A stretch of DNA of 64,000 nucleotides from JAAFIP01 sp963775085 (GCA_963775085.1 CAVZHO010000012.1:1-64000), one strand, 5' to 3'. Shown: positions 9,255 to 16,463, counted from the stretch's first letter. Numbers and translations are program-made. The notes: generated from the letters alone by a model not told the origin.

Positions 9255-9756
9255 AGTCGGCCTCCACCCACGCTACCGCGCTGGCACGGTTCAGTTTGAA
9301 CGACGGCGCTACCTTCACTTGCGCTAACGCATCGCCAGTTGCGTCGTGCGCGCTCAGTAGTGCATAGGGGTTGTCTTCGTCGGGCACGATATCCAACGAG
9401 ACGATGACCCGGCCAGATGGAGCGCTCACCTCGATGCTCTGGTGCAAGCTGGCATGGAGCTGCTGCTCTTGGCGGCGCACAAACTCATGCGCGGTTTTTA
9501 CCAGGGTGCTGAAGGCAAAGCCATCCAGCGGCTTGGGGTTCTTTTTATCGCGACCCATCGTCCACGGGCCGATGAGCGCAGGCTCAGATGCCCCGTCTTT
9601 GGTCATGGCCACAGCCCAGCCGTCATCGTCTTCGTTTTTCATCACACGGGCCGTCCAGCCGTCACCGCACCACAGGCGCGGCTCTTGTATTTTCAGGTTA
9701 TCGTCGTTACTCAGGTAGCTTGCCAAGTTGGTGGGTGGGGTCTGGGTATCGGTCAA
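9241..9756 (-). CDS. conserved hypothetical protein
   Basis: A 171-residue soluble protein without a signal peptide or membrane segment. I do not recognise the family. It begins with a Pro/Thr-rich stretch, contains GDGWTARVMKNEDDDGWAVAMT, and is rich in charged residues. The frame starts at TTG 9756 with only a weak purine stretch before it. Codon use resembles the neighbouring genes and it is convergent with the receptor gene, so I believe it is real. Confidence 0.6.
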   Translation of the reverse strand: MTDTQTPPTNLASYLSNDDNLKIQEPRLWCGDGWTARVMKNEDDDGWAVAMTKDGASEPALIGPWTMGRDKKNPKPLDGFAFSTLVKTAHEFVRRQEQQLHASLHQSIEVSAPSGRVIVSLDIVPDEDNPYALLSAHDATGDALAQVKVAPSFKLNRASAVAWVEADFSSP

Positions 9757-9911
9757 TGGGGAGTTACTCTGGTGTGGGTTTGCGTCGTATTGCCCGGCAG
9801 GCTATCGGATGCTGCATTTTACGGTTCAGCACCTAGGCAGCCATGCCGTAGATAGACAAAAGAAATCCCCCAACGCCGATAAGCACGTTGGGGGATTCAA
9901 CATGAGCGATG

Positions 9912-10475
9912 TCAGCACAGCCTGGAGCCGCGCGGCAGCCTGGCTGCCAGCCATTCATGCACATCGGCGCGAATGTTTCTGCCCACCAGCAAAAAGTCTT
10001 CAAAGCGGCTGGGCGTGTAGGGCAGATACAGCAGGGGCATCTTGGCCTCTTCCGGCGTGCGGGCAGCCTTGCGGCCATTGCAGGCAGCGCACGCAGCGAC
10101 CAAGTTCGTCCAGGCCCAGGCACCACCGCGCGAGACGGGCAGGATGTGCTCGCACTGCAAGTCACGTTCGGCAAACACATCGCCGCAGTACGCGCAGGTG
10201 TAGCGATCGCGCTTGAGCAGCTTGGTTTTGCTAAAGCCGGGCGTTACGTCAAACAGGTTGAGCTTAGGTACACCCCGCACCGCGATGATGGGGTGAATGT
10301 CCAGCACCGACTGGACTCCGCGCGCCACGTTAAAGCCACCACGCAATGTAGCCAACGGCCCATGACCGTCAAACCACACCACGCCATCGGTGGCGTAGTG
10401 CGAGGCGGCATGCTCCACCGAGATCCAAGCCTGCGGCGTGCCTTGCATGTCGAGCTGGAGGACTTGGGGAAACAT
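9912..10475 (-). CDS. HNH endonuclease family protein
   Basis: A 187-residue protein with a C-terminal HNH nuclease module: zinc Cys pair CAYCG, the HNH core CEHILPVSRGG with the metal-binding His, Asn in WTNLVAACAACN, and the second Cys pair CAAC. The first 85 residues are an unrecognised N-terminal domain. It lies immediately downstream of the tRNA array on the same strand (28 bases from the His tRNA). It lacks any partner methylase or integrase, so the array cannot be called a mobile element from this gene alone. Similar HNH proteins are common chromosomal genes in this order. Confidence 0.85.
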   Translation of the reverse strand: MFPQVLQLDMQGTPQAWISVEHAASHYATDGVVWFDGHGPLATLRGGFNVARGVQSVLDIHPIIAVRGVPKLNLFDVTPGFSKTKLLKRDRYTCAYCGDVFAERDLQCEHILPVSRGGAWAWTNLVAACAACNGRKAARTPEEAKMPLLYLPYTPSRFEDFLLVGRNIRADVHEWLAARLPRGSRLC

Positions 10476-10502
10476 ACAACATCCTTAAAAAATAAAACGC
10501 TG

Positions 10503-10576
10503 TGGGGTGACCGCTGGGAATCGAACCCAAATCATCGACATCACAAGCCAAGGCTTTACCATTAAGCTACGGCCAC
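10503..10576 (-). tRNA. tRNA-His (GTG), array member 10
   Basis: The minus strand folds as a cloverleaf: acceptor GTGGCCG/CGGTCAC, D arm GCTT/AAGC, anticodon loop TTGTGAT, T arm with loop TTCGATT, discriminator C and encoded CCA. The anticodon stem holds two G-T pairs (TTGGC/GTCGA), unlike a canonical betaproteobacterial tRNA-His as I remember it. The base at -1 is T, not the usual encoded G. Confidence 0.88.
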
Positions 10577-10602
10577 ACTACAACGCTCTTTAAAAGAGTG
10601 AA

Positions 10603-10688
10603 TGGACGCGGCGGTCAGATTTGAACTGACGCGTGCTTGCGCAAACGGACTTGCAAACCGTTGCCTTCGACCTCTTGGCTACACCGCG
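10603..10688 (-). tRNA. tRNA with Cys anticodon (GCA) and a long variable arm
   Basis: The acceptor CGCGGTG pairs with CGCCGCG, followed by discriminator T and encoded CCA. The D arm is GCC/GGC. The anticodon loop is TTGCAAG, giving GCA, and U73 fits Cys identity. Between the anticodon stem and the T stem (GTCAG/CTGAC) lie about 14 bases, a class II-like variable arm that canonical tRNA-Cys lacks. Total length is 86 bases. It also begins with C1 and has a T-T apposition at 31/39. The GCA reading is clear, but what it is charged with is uncertain. Confidence 0.8.
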
Positions 10689-10699
10689 AAAAATTAAAC

Positions 10700-10775
10700 T
10701 GGCGGGGGCGCACGGCATCGAACCGCGAACCTTTGGTTTTGGAGACCAACGCTCTGCCCATTGAGCTACACCCCC
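10700..10775 (-). tRNA. tRNA-Trp (CCA)
   Basis: The acceptor GGGGGTG/CGCCCCC, D arm GCTC/GAGC, anticodon stem TTGGT/ACCAA and loop CTCCAAA give anticodon CCA. The discriminator G expected for Trp and an encoded CCA follow. Confidence 0.92.
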
Positions 10776-10784
10776 GCATAAAAC

Positions 10785-10860
10785 TGGTGCCGTGAGTAGG
10801 AATCGAACCCACCACGCCAGCGCCTTCAACGCTGCGCTCTACCAACTGAGCTATCACGGC
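10785..10860 (-). tRNA. tRNA-Phe (GAA)
   Basis: The acceptor GCCGTGA/TCACGGC, anticodon stem CAGCG/CGCTG and loop TTGAAGG give anticodon GAA. Discriminator A and encoded CCA are present. The T stem (GTGGG/CCTAC) has one wobble pair. Confidence 0.92.
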
Positions 10861-10869
10861 AATCAACTA

Positions 10870-10944
10870 TGGCGCACCGTGCCGGTATCGAACCAGCGAC
10901 ATTCCCCTAGACAGGGGGACGCTCTACCACTGAGCTAACGATGC
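10870..10944 (-). tRNA. tRNA-Asp (GTC), atypical position 37
   Basis: The acceptor GCATCGT/ACGGTGC and anticodon stem TCCCC/GGGGA enclose loop CTGTCTA, giving anticodon GTC. Discriminator G and encoded CCA are present. Position 37, next to the anticodon, is T; a purine is nearly universal there, so this tRNA is divergent. Confidence 0.85.
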
Positions 10945-10958
10945 ATAAAATTAAAATC

Positions 10959-11036
10959 TGGTGCCCCGCACACGATTCGAACGTGCAACCCCCGGTTTCG
11001 TAAACCGGTGCTCTGATCCAATTGAGCTAACGGGGC
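10959..11036 (-). tRNA. tRNA-Arg (ACG)
   Basis: The acceptor GCCCCGT/GCGGGGC (last pair weak), anticodon stem CCGGT/ACCGG and loop TTACGAA give anticodon ACG, normally modified to ICG. Discriminator A and encoded CCA are present. Confidence 0.92.
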
Positions 11037-11045
11037 GAAAAATAA

Positions 11046-11121
11046 TGGCAGACCGTGCAAGGCTCGAACTTGCGACACTCCGAGTCAAAGTCGGATGCTC
11101 TACCCACTGAGCTAACGGCCA
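11046..11121 (-). tRNA. tRNA-Gln (TTG)
   Basis: The anticodon stem TCCGA/TCGGA encloses loop CTTTGAC, giving anticodon TTG. Discriminator G and encoded CCA are present. The first acceptor pair is T1-T72, weak as is usual for Gln tRNAs, which normally have U1-A72. Confidence 0.88.
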
Positions 11122-11127
11122 ACAATC

Positions 11128-11214
11128 TGGCGGAAGATGCAGGACTCGAACCTGCGGGCTGTTTGCACAACCACGGTTTAGCAAACCGCTCCATTACCAC
11201 TCTGGCAATCTTCC
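11128..11214 (-). tRNA. tRNA-Ser (GCT)
   Basis: A class II tRNA with acceptor GGAAGAT/ATCTTCC, anticodon loop TTGCTAA (GCT), a long variable arm as expected for Ser, discriminator G and encoded CCA. Confidence 0.92.
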
Positions 11215-11221
11215 TCATACC

Positions 11222-11297
11222 TGGTAGCGGGAGATGGAATCGAACCATCGGCGCAGTGGCTTATGAGACCACGCGGACTACCAACAGTCTTCCCGCA
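11222..11297 (-). tRNA. tRNA with CAT anticodon (Met or lysidine-type Ile), divergent
   Basis: The acceptor GCGGGA/TCCCGC is flanked by a T-T apposition where pair 1-72 should be. Spacing to the D stem is short (A-G instead of T8-purine). The anticodon stem GTGGT/GCCAC encloses loop CTCATAA. T arm GATGG/CCATC, A73 and CCA are present. The three G-C pairs of initiator tRNA are absent from the anticodon stem. The amino acid (Met, or Ile after lysidine modification) cannot be settled by reading. Confidence 0.75.
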
Positions 11298-11303
11298 ACA
11301 TTC

Positions 11304-11381
11304 TGGAGTCGTGTAGGGGATTCGAACCCCTGTTGTGCAGGATGAAAACCTACAGTCCTTAGCCAACTAGACGAACACGAC
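11304..11381 (-). tRNA. tRNA-Glu (TTC), first of the array
   Basis: The acceptor GTCGTGT/ACACGAC, the Glu-typical D-arm start TCGTCTAG, anticodon stem GTAGG/CCTGC and loop TTTTCAT give anticodon TTC. The T arm is strong (AGGGG/CCCCT). The discriminator is T where Glu tRNAs usually have G, and CCA is encoded. It is the promoter-proximal member of the array. Confidence 0.88.
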
Positions 11382-11391
11382 AAAAACTTGT

Positions 11392-11550
11392 AATTTCATT
11401 TCGGCTGTGTCTGCGCGCGAGCGGATGGCGCTTGGCCGTCCGGGTGCTCTCGCTGCACTGGCTGTGGGTTAACACGGCCAGCACATCCCACTCCATCGTT
11501 CCCGCGATGGCGCATGAGTGGTGATGCACAGGCACACCCGAAATGAAATT
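11392..11550 (-). other. structured leader of the tRNA array: 22-bp inverted repeat around about 115 nt
   Basis: The arms 11392-11413 and 11529-11550 are inverted repeats, sharing the 13-mer AATTTCATTTCGG and 20 of 22 positions overall. The enclosed RNA has smaller hairpins (for example CCATCG/CGATGG and CTGGC/GCCAG). No coding sequence is seen here. The stem lies just upstream of the first tRNA and just downstream of a boxA-like element, the layout of rRNA leaders, so a processing stem is a reasonable inference. Confidence 0.6.
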
Positions 11551-11560
11551 TCTGCAACTT

Positions 11561-11570
11561 GTTAAAGAAC
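11561..11570 (-). promoter_or_regulatory. boxA-like antitermination element of the tRNA operon leader
   Basis: The minus strand reads GTTCTTTAAC followed by AAGTTGC, very close to the rRNA boxA core TGCTCTTTAACA bound by NusB/S10. It lies about 180 bases upstream of the first tRNA. I could not place a convincing promoter for the array. Confidence 0.6.
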
Positions 11571-11623
11571 TTTTTTACGCCTGGATGGCAGCGGCAGCGC
11601 GATCACTACCGACAACTGAAAAT

Positions 11624-11657
11624 AAAAAAGGCCCGGAATCTTGCGAATTCCGGGCCT
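11624..11657 (-). terminator. rho-independent terminator, minus strand
   Basis: An 11-bp stem (AGGCCCGGAAT with its complement) and a short loop are followed on the minus strand by six T. It would end a transcript entering from 11.7-12 kb and insulate the tRNA operon. Confidence 0.8.
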
Positions 11658-11684
11658 CTTGGGTAAGAGATGTGTGGGAGTGCG

Positions 11685-11957
11685 CTAGGCGCTGGCTCCC
11701 CCCGGAGTGTGGTGGTTCTCATCTTCACATGCCCAAAACGACGCGGTCGTCTTTAAGAGACGGGCAATGGTGAGTTCCATGGAATGTGCTGATGGTTTAG
11801 TCTGTTGAATGCCACGGCTACCTGGACGACTGGCGCATGCGCACACGCCGAGCGCAGCCATGCGACTGCCGCTGGTGGGCATATGGCGATGGGATGGTGC
11901 GCGGGTAATCACGGTGGTCTCAGTAGAAAAATACAAATGAATGGTGGGAATATACAA
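11685..11957 (-). CDS. possible small protein of 90 residues, or part of an untranslated RNA
   Basis: An open frame ends 28 bases before a good terminator on the same strand, and a TTGACC box lies at 11969-11974 (though with a poorly spaced -10). The predicted protein has no recognised motif, no signal peptide and an unusual composition, and no ribosome binding site precedes the ATG. A transcript from about 11.95 kb to 11.63 kb is plausible. Whether it is translated is not. Confidence 0.25.
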   Translation of the reverse strand: MYIPTIHLYFSTETTVITRAPSHRHMPTSGSRMAALGVCACASRPGSRGIQQTKPSAHSMELTIARLLKTTASFWACEDENHHTPGGASA

Positions 11958-12008
11958 CTTAGCTAACGGGTCAACCCTTTAATGCGTTGACCTTGAATAC
12001 CCTGTACT

Positions 12009-12023
12009 GTAAAGAAACTTTAC
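12009..12023 (+). promoter_or_regulatory. inverted repeat GTAAAG-AAA-CTTTAC, possible operator
   Basis: A perfect 6-3-6 inverted repeat lies upstream of the HTH gene, with TTGACC 17 bases before TAAAGA across its left arm. It may be an autoregulatory site; inference only. Confidence 0.35.
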
Positions 12024-12081
12024 TGTCATGTCAAGTCTCTGAGATAATTAAATGATTCCAGCGTTGCAAAATCTTCACACC

Positions 12082-12473
12082 ATGCCCTCCACCCCGGCCG
12101 CAGACAGTGCCCCAATATCTCGGTACTGCGCAGACTCAACCTGCTGTCGCTCTTGCAAGAGTTTGCTGAAAATTGGGTCGCCACCGGCACCACTACCAAG
12201 GGCATAGACCAAGCCTTTGCCGAGCGCATTCAGGTATCGCCCAGCATGCTTAGCCAAATGAAAGCAGGCCGCCCCATAGGCAATAAAACTGCGGCGCAGG
12301 TAGAGGCGCTGTGCAAGCGCCCTGCGGGCTGGCTTGATATGCAACACCCTGACCAAAAACCATCGCCCGCAGAAGATGCATTTGTTGAACTGGCCAGAAA
12401 AATGTGGCGTGCACAGAACGCCAAGAATAAGAGAGCACTCCAGCTTGCAGTGCGCGACTTTGGCAAAGCCTAA
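12082..12473 (+). CDS. small HTH-type DNA-binding protein, probable N-terminal frame problem
   Basis: The main frame gives LNLLSLLQEFAENW followed by a lambda-repressor-like HTH (QAFAERIQVSPSMLSQMKAG) and a charged C-terminus, about 106 residues from TTG 12153. Similar proteins, as I remember them, begin some 10-20 residues earlier. The only good start, ATG 12082, is in another frame. One extra C in the CCCC run at 12109-12113 would join ATG 12082 to the main frame. If correct as sequenced, translation must start at a weak TTG. It probably acts as a repressor; no partner gene is visible. Confidence 0.6.
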
Positions 12474-12476
12474 ACC

Positions 12477-13199
12477 TTAGCGCACCGTTTTGGCCCAGGC
12501 CTCATAGCGCGCCTTGGTTTCTTCGTTGGGCGGGTACAGCCCCGGCAGGGGCACGCCCGCGTTTACCTGCGTCATGATCCAGCCTTCCAGGCGCTCTTGC
12601 TCTACCGCAGCAGCGCATACATCGTCCAGCAGGGCGGCGGGGATCAGCACCGCACCGTCGTTGTCTACCACCACCACGTCGTTGGGGAACACCGCCACAC
12701 CGCCGCAGCCAATGGGTTCTTGCCAACTCACAAAGGTCAGGCCGTTCACCGACGCAGGTGCGGCCACACCCTGGCACCACACGGGCAGCCCGGTGCCCAG
12801 CACGCCGTCGACATCGCGTACCACGCCATCGGTCACCAGGCCCAGCACGCCGCGCTTTTGCATGCGGGCGCACAAAATGTCACCAAAAATACCCGCGTCG
12901 GTCGTGCCCATGGCATCCACCACGGCAATGCAACCCGCAGGCATGGCCTCGATCGCCGCGCGGGTAGAAATCGGCGCACCCCAAGACGCTGGTGTGGCCA
13001 AGTCTTCACGCGCGGGCACAAAGCGCAGCGTAAACGCCCGCCCCACGGTGCGCGCCTGCCCCGGCTGCAAGGGCTTGGAGCCGCGCATCCACACATTGCG
13101 CAGGCCTTTTTTCAGCAGCACGGTGGTAAGGGTGGCGGTGGTCACCTGGCTGAGCAAGGTGACGATGGCGGGGTCTAGCGGTAAAGGGGTAACGCCCAT
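12477..13199 (-). CDS. RraA-family protein (aldolase/demethylmenaquinone-methyltransferase-like fold)
   Basis: A 240-residue protein of the RraA/HMG-aldolase family. The core GVLGLVTDGVVRDVDGV carries the family's conserved Arg-Asp pair, and GIFGDILCARMQKRG precedes it. Family members are either regulators of RNase E activity or divalent-metal class II aldolases and oxaloacetate decarboxylases. The N- and C-terminal extensions relative to E. coli RraA favour the metabolic enzyme type. It lies alone, convergent with the HTH gene and divergent from groES. Confidence 0.85.
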   Translation of the reverse strand: MGVTPLPLDPAIVTLLSQVTTATLTTVLLKKGLRNVWMRGSKPLQPGQARTVGRAFTLRFVPAREDLATPASWGAPISTRAAIEAMPAGCIAVVDAMGTTDAGIFGDILCARMQKRGVLGLVTDGVVRDVDGVLGTGLPVWCQGVAAPASVNGLTFVSWQEPIGCGGVAVFPNDVVVVDNDGAVLIPAALLDDVCAAAVEQERLEGWIMTQVNAGVPLPGLYPPNEETKARYEAWAKTVR

Positions 13200-13298
13200 G
13201 GAATGGTTTTCCTACGATAGTTTGGGGATGGAGGCGTTGCATAACGCCAAAAACCTGTTGATTTTGACCCAGCCAGCGCCTGGAAAGTAGTTGAACTC

Positions 13299-13326
13299 TT
13301 GAAATTTCCCAAAAAGTCGCTATCAT
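13299..13326 (+). promoter_or_regulatory. sigma-70 promoter of groESL
   Basis: TTGAAA (13299-13304) and TATCAT (13321-13326) are 16 bases apart. The -10 abuts the CIRCE element, so HrcA binding would block transcription. Confidence 0.8.
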
Positions 13327-13352
13327 TAGCACTCGCTGGACTTGAGTGCTAA
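13326..13352 (+). promoter_or_regulatory. CIRCE operator (HrcA site)
   Basis: A perfect inverted repeat TTAGCACTC, nine spacer bases, then GAGTGCTAA, about 100 bases before groES. This is the textbook HrcA operator. Confidence 0.97.
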
Positions 13353-13454
13353 CAACTTGCTTGCTAGCCCATCCACGTAAGTTTGTGAATGCTAACTTAT
13401 TGTTAAGCGTTCTGAATTTCTTAAACCCTTGCTACTAATCTTGAAGGAGATGCA

Positions 13455-13745
13455 ATGAAACTACGTCCTCTGGCCGACCGCGTGATCGTGAAACGCGTTG
13501 ACAGCGAAACCAAAACCGCCTCTGGCATCGTCATTCCCGACGCAGCCGCCGAAAAGCCTGACCAAGGCGAAGTCCTGGCCGTAGGCCCTGGCCGCAAAAA
13601 CGACAAAGGCGAACTGCTCGCCATGAACGTCAAAGTGGGCGACCGCGTCCTGTTTGGCAAGTACAGCGGCCAAACCGTCAAGGTGGCTGGTGACGAACTG
13701 CTCGTCATGAAAGAAGAAGACCTCTTCGCCGTGGTTGAGAAGTAA
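13455..13745 (+). CDS. groES: co-chaperonin GroES
   Basis: A 96-residue protein starting MKLRPLADRVIVKR, with the mobile-loop region (ETKTASGIVIPDAAAEKP) and the conserved C-terminal ELLVMKEED. It forms the heptameric lid on GroEL in the cytosol. A perfect gaaggag ribosome binding site precedes the ATG. It is the first gene of the CIRCE-controlled heat-shock operon. Confidence 0.99.
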   Translation: MKLRPLADRVIVKRVDSETKTASGIVIPDAAAEKPDQGEVLAVGPGRKNDKGELLAMNVKVGDRVLFGKYSGQTVKVAGDELLVMKEEDLFAVVEK

Positions 13746-13764
13746 TTCCATTCACTATTAAATT

Positions 13765-13808
13765 CATAGCTGCTTACGTCCATACGACAGGGACTAGCGG
13801 CATATTTA
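13765..13808 (+). repeat. dispersed REP-like repeat, copy 2 (groES-groEL gap)
   Basis: A near-consensus copy (catagctgcttacgtcc, variable loop, gggactag, catattta) lies inside the groESL operon between the two genes. It may form a hairpin in the mRNA. Confidence 0.85.
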
Positions 13809-13838
13809 GTCCATTAAATTTAATTTTAGGAGCCTAAC

Positions 13839-15491
13839 ATGGCAGCAAAAGACGTAATTTTTGGCGGCGAAGCCCGCGCCCGCATGGTCGAGGGTGTCAA
13901 CATCCTGGCCAACGCAGTGAAAGTCACCCTCGGCCCCAAAGGCCGTAACGTAGTGCTGGAGCGCTCGTTTGGCGCCCCTACCGTTACCAAAGACGGCGTG
14001 TCGGTGGCTAAAGAGATCGAACTCAAAGACAAGCTGCAAAACATGGGTGCGCAGATGGTCAAAGAAGTGGCCAGCAAAACCAGCGACATCGCTGGCGACG
14101 GCACCACCACCGCGACCGTTTTGGCCCAGGCCATCGTGCGCGAAGGCATGAAATATGTGGCCGCCGGCATGAACCCGATGGACCTGAAGCGCGGCATCGA
14201 CAAAGCAGTGACTGCTTTGGTTGCCGAGCTGAAGAAGGCCTCCAAGGCCACCACCACCAGCAAAGAAATCGCCCAAGTCGGCTCGATTTCTGCCAACTCT
14301 GACGAAACCATTGGCAAGATCATTGCTGATGCGATGGACAAAGTGGGCAAAGAAGGCGTGATTACCGTGGAAGACGGCAAATCGCTGGAGTCCGAACTGG
14401 ACGTGGTCGAAGGCATGCAGTTTGACCGTGGCTACCTGTCACCTTACTTCATCAACAACCCAGAAAAGCAGTCTGCTTTGATGGACAACCCGTTTGTGCT
14501 GCTGTTTGACAAAAAGATCAGCAACATCCGCGACCTGCTGCCGATTTTGGAGCAAGTAGCCAAGGCTGGCCGTCCACTGCTGATCATTGCTGAAGAAGTT
14601 GAAGGCGAAGCCCTGGCTACTTTGGTGGTCAACACGATTCGCGGCATCCTGAAAGTGGTAGCAGTCAAGGCCCCAGGCTTTGGCGACCGACGCAAAGCCA
14701 TGCTGGAAGACATCGCCATCCTGACCGGCGGCAAAGTGATTGCCGAAGAAGTGGGCCTGACGCTGGAAAAAGTGACTTTGGCCGACCTGGGCTCTGCCAA
14801 GCGCATCGAAGTGGGCAAAGAAAACACCATCATCATCGACGGTGCAGGTGCCGCTGCTGACATCGAAGCCCGCGTGAAGCAAGTGCGCGTGCAAATCGAA
14901 GAAGCCACCAGCGACTACGACCGCGAAAAACTGCAAGAGCGCGTGGCCAAGTTGGCCGGCGGTGTTGCCGTGATCAAGGTTGGCGCTGCCACCGAAGTCG
15001 AGATGAAAGAAAAGAAAGCCCGCGTAGAAGACGCCCTGCACGCTACCCGCGCTGCCGTGGAAGAAGGCATTGTGGCTGGCGGCGGCGTAGCATTCTTGCG
15101 CGCCAAGCAGGCTGTGGGCACCTTGAAAGGCGACAACGCCGACCAGGACGCCGGCATCAAGCTGGTGATGAAAGCCATCGAAGCGCCCCTGCGCGAGATC
15201 GTGTACAACGCAGGCGGCGAAGCCTCTGTGGTGGTCAATGCGGTGCTGAACGGCAAAGGCAACTACGGCTTCAACGCAGCCAACGACACCTACGGCGACA
15301 TGATCGAAATGGGTATCCTGGACCCAACCAAAGTAACCCGCACTGCACTGCAAAACGCAGCATCAGTCGCATCTTTGATGCTGACCACCGAGTGCATGGT
15401 GTCCGAGTCACCGAAAGACGACGCACCTGCCGGCGGCATGGGCGGCGGCGGTATGGGTGGCATGGGCGGGATGGGCGATATGGGGATGTAA
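13839..15491 (+). CDS. groEL: chaperonin GroEL
   Basis: This 550-residue cytosolic chaperonin forms the double heptameric ring that folds proteins with GroES and ATP. The N-terminus MAAKDVIFGGEARARM, the ATP motif GDGTTTATVLAQ and the Gly-Met-rich tail GGMGGGGMGGMGGMGDMGM are all present. It lies 93 bases behind groES with a taggag ribosome binding site. Confidence 0.99.
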   Translation: MAAKDVIFGGEARARMVEGVNILANAVKVTLGPKGRNVVLERSFGAPTVTKDGVSVAKEIELKDKLQNMGAQMVKEVASKTSDIAGDGTTTATVLAQAIVREGMKYVAAGMNPMDLKRGIDKAVTALVAELKKASKATTTSKEIAQVGSISANSDETIGKIIADAMDKVGKEGVITVEDGKSLESELDVVEGMQFDRGYLSPYFINNPEKQSALMDNPFVLLFDKKISNIRDLLPILEQVAKAGRPLLIIAEEVEGEALATLVVNTIRGILKVVAVKAPGFGDRRKAMLEDIAILTGGKVIAEEVGLTLEKVTLADLGSAKRIEVGKENTIIIDGAGAAADIEARVKQVRVQIEEATSDYDREKLQERVAKLAGGVAVIKVGAATEVEMKEKKARVEDALHATRAAVEEGIVAGGGVAFLRAKQAVGTLKGDNADQDAGIKLVMKAIEAPLREIVYNAGGEASVVVNAVLNGKGNYGFNAANDTYGDMIEMGILDPTKVTRTALQNAASVASLMLTTECMVSESPKDDAPAGGMGGGGMGGMGGMGDMGM

Positions 15492-15538
15492 TCCTCGGAT
15501 AGCTCTTCAGGCGGCAACGCCCGAATGCGTAAACACCA

Positions 15539-15574
15539 AACCCCTGCAAGGCGCGAGCTTTGCAGGGGTTTTTG
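15539..15574 (+). terminator. rho-independent terminator after groEL
   Basis: The arms AACCCCTGCAA and TTGCAGGGGTT enclose a 10-base loop, followed by a T-run, about 50 bases after the groEL stop. Confidence 0.9.
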
Positions 15575-15584
15575 CCAAGTGCAG

Positions 15585-16463
15585 TTACTCAGGCCGACTT
15601 TGTATTAGGTCAAGACGGGCGATAAATTTTTTACCCACTTCAGAAAGACGATAAGTCTCTGGTTGTCGAGGCATGGATTCAATCAGCCCCAGAAACTCTA
15701 TTTCTTTCATCTTCTCTAGATGCTCACTGCCAATAGGTATGAGGCCAGACCTATCAAGTAAAGAACCACGATTATTTAGAAGAATGTCTAAAAGACCCTT
15801 ACCTTCTAGCATCTCCTGCATTTCTGTAAATGAGAGTGCCATGTCAGTAGTGGACTGCGTGTTCAGTCGCGTGCGCAATACGGAATTTTCTTGGCTAAGC
15901 CGCGAAATTTCTGCTGCAAGCTGCGAAATGTCAAAGTCTGGTGATTGTCGGGTCCAGCCTACGAGTTCTGGCCTTCGCGAAAAATGCGCGAGTGTCTCGC
16001 CAATTGAGATTTTGATATCCTTATGGTCATCCCAAAATCGAACCAGCTTGCCAGTCACAAGACTGCGAAATTCGCGCAACTTTTTCGGCTCATATTGCTC
16101 TACAACAGAGGTGCCGTGTTGCTTAACTCTTGCCTCTTGGGCCTGCTCATTTACGACGCAGGCAAACAGCGGTTTTTCTTTGGATACAGCGTAGTCATAC
16201 TCCAGATGTGTATAGCTTTTTCCACTGCTAGATTCAATAGAGCCGTAACGACCACCGAGAATTAGCAGGTAAACATCAGACTCATCAATCCATTGCTTGA
16301 TGGCTTCAAGTTGAGACTCATCCCCAGCAGCGAACAACTCCATGCCAGCTGGTATATGACCCGCAGTCAAAATCGCCTCCACTGCCGCCTGCCGCTCAGT
16401 GATCAAGTCTGTGTAAGTGGACGATACGAATACCTGTAAGCGTTTTTTTGTGAAATCAACCAT
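15585..16463 (-). CDS. DUF4062-domain protein
   Basis: A protein of about 292 residues. The N-terminal DUF4062 domain (RLQVFVSSTYTDL, then WIDESDVYLLILGGRYGSI) has a flavodoxin/TIR-like alternation of strands and helices. A coiled linker and a C-terminal winged-helix-like region follow. I prefer ATG 16463, which puts the domain at the N-terminus. A GTG at 16514, directly abutting the BrnA stop, is also possible. DUF4062 proteins occur with effector domains in predicted defence and signalling systems; here it follows brnA on the same strand, so it may be cotranscribed with the toxin-antitoxin pair. The function is unknown. Confidence 0.75.
   Translation of the reverse strand: MVDFTKKRLQVFVSSTYTDLITERQAAVEAILTAGHIPAGMELFAAGDESQLEAIKQWIDESDVYLLILGGRYGSIESSSGKSYTHLEYDYAVSKEKPLFACVVNEQAQEARVKQHGTSVVEQYEPKKLREFRSLVTGKLVRFWDDHKDIKISIGETLAHFSRRPELVGWTRQSPDFDISQLAAEISRLSQENSVLRTRLNTQSTTDMALSFTEMQEMLEGKGLLDILLNNRGSLLDRSGLIPIGSEHLEKMKEIEFLGLIESMPRQPETYRLSEVGKKFIARLDLIQSRPE

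Noticed and set aside
10503..11381. tRNA array as part of a prophage
   Set aside because: No phage structural, integrase or lysis gene lies within the window; HNH alone is insufficient.
14439..15353. Long open frame (304 codons) antisense to groEL
   Set aside because: It is the reverse-strand shadow of a highly expressed, biased gene, has no ribosome binding site, and encodes a His-rich, non-family sequence.
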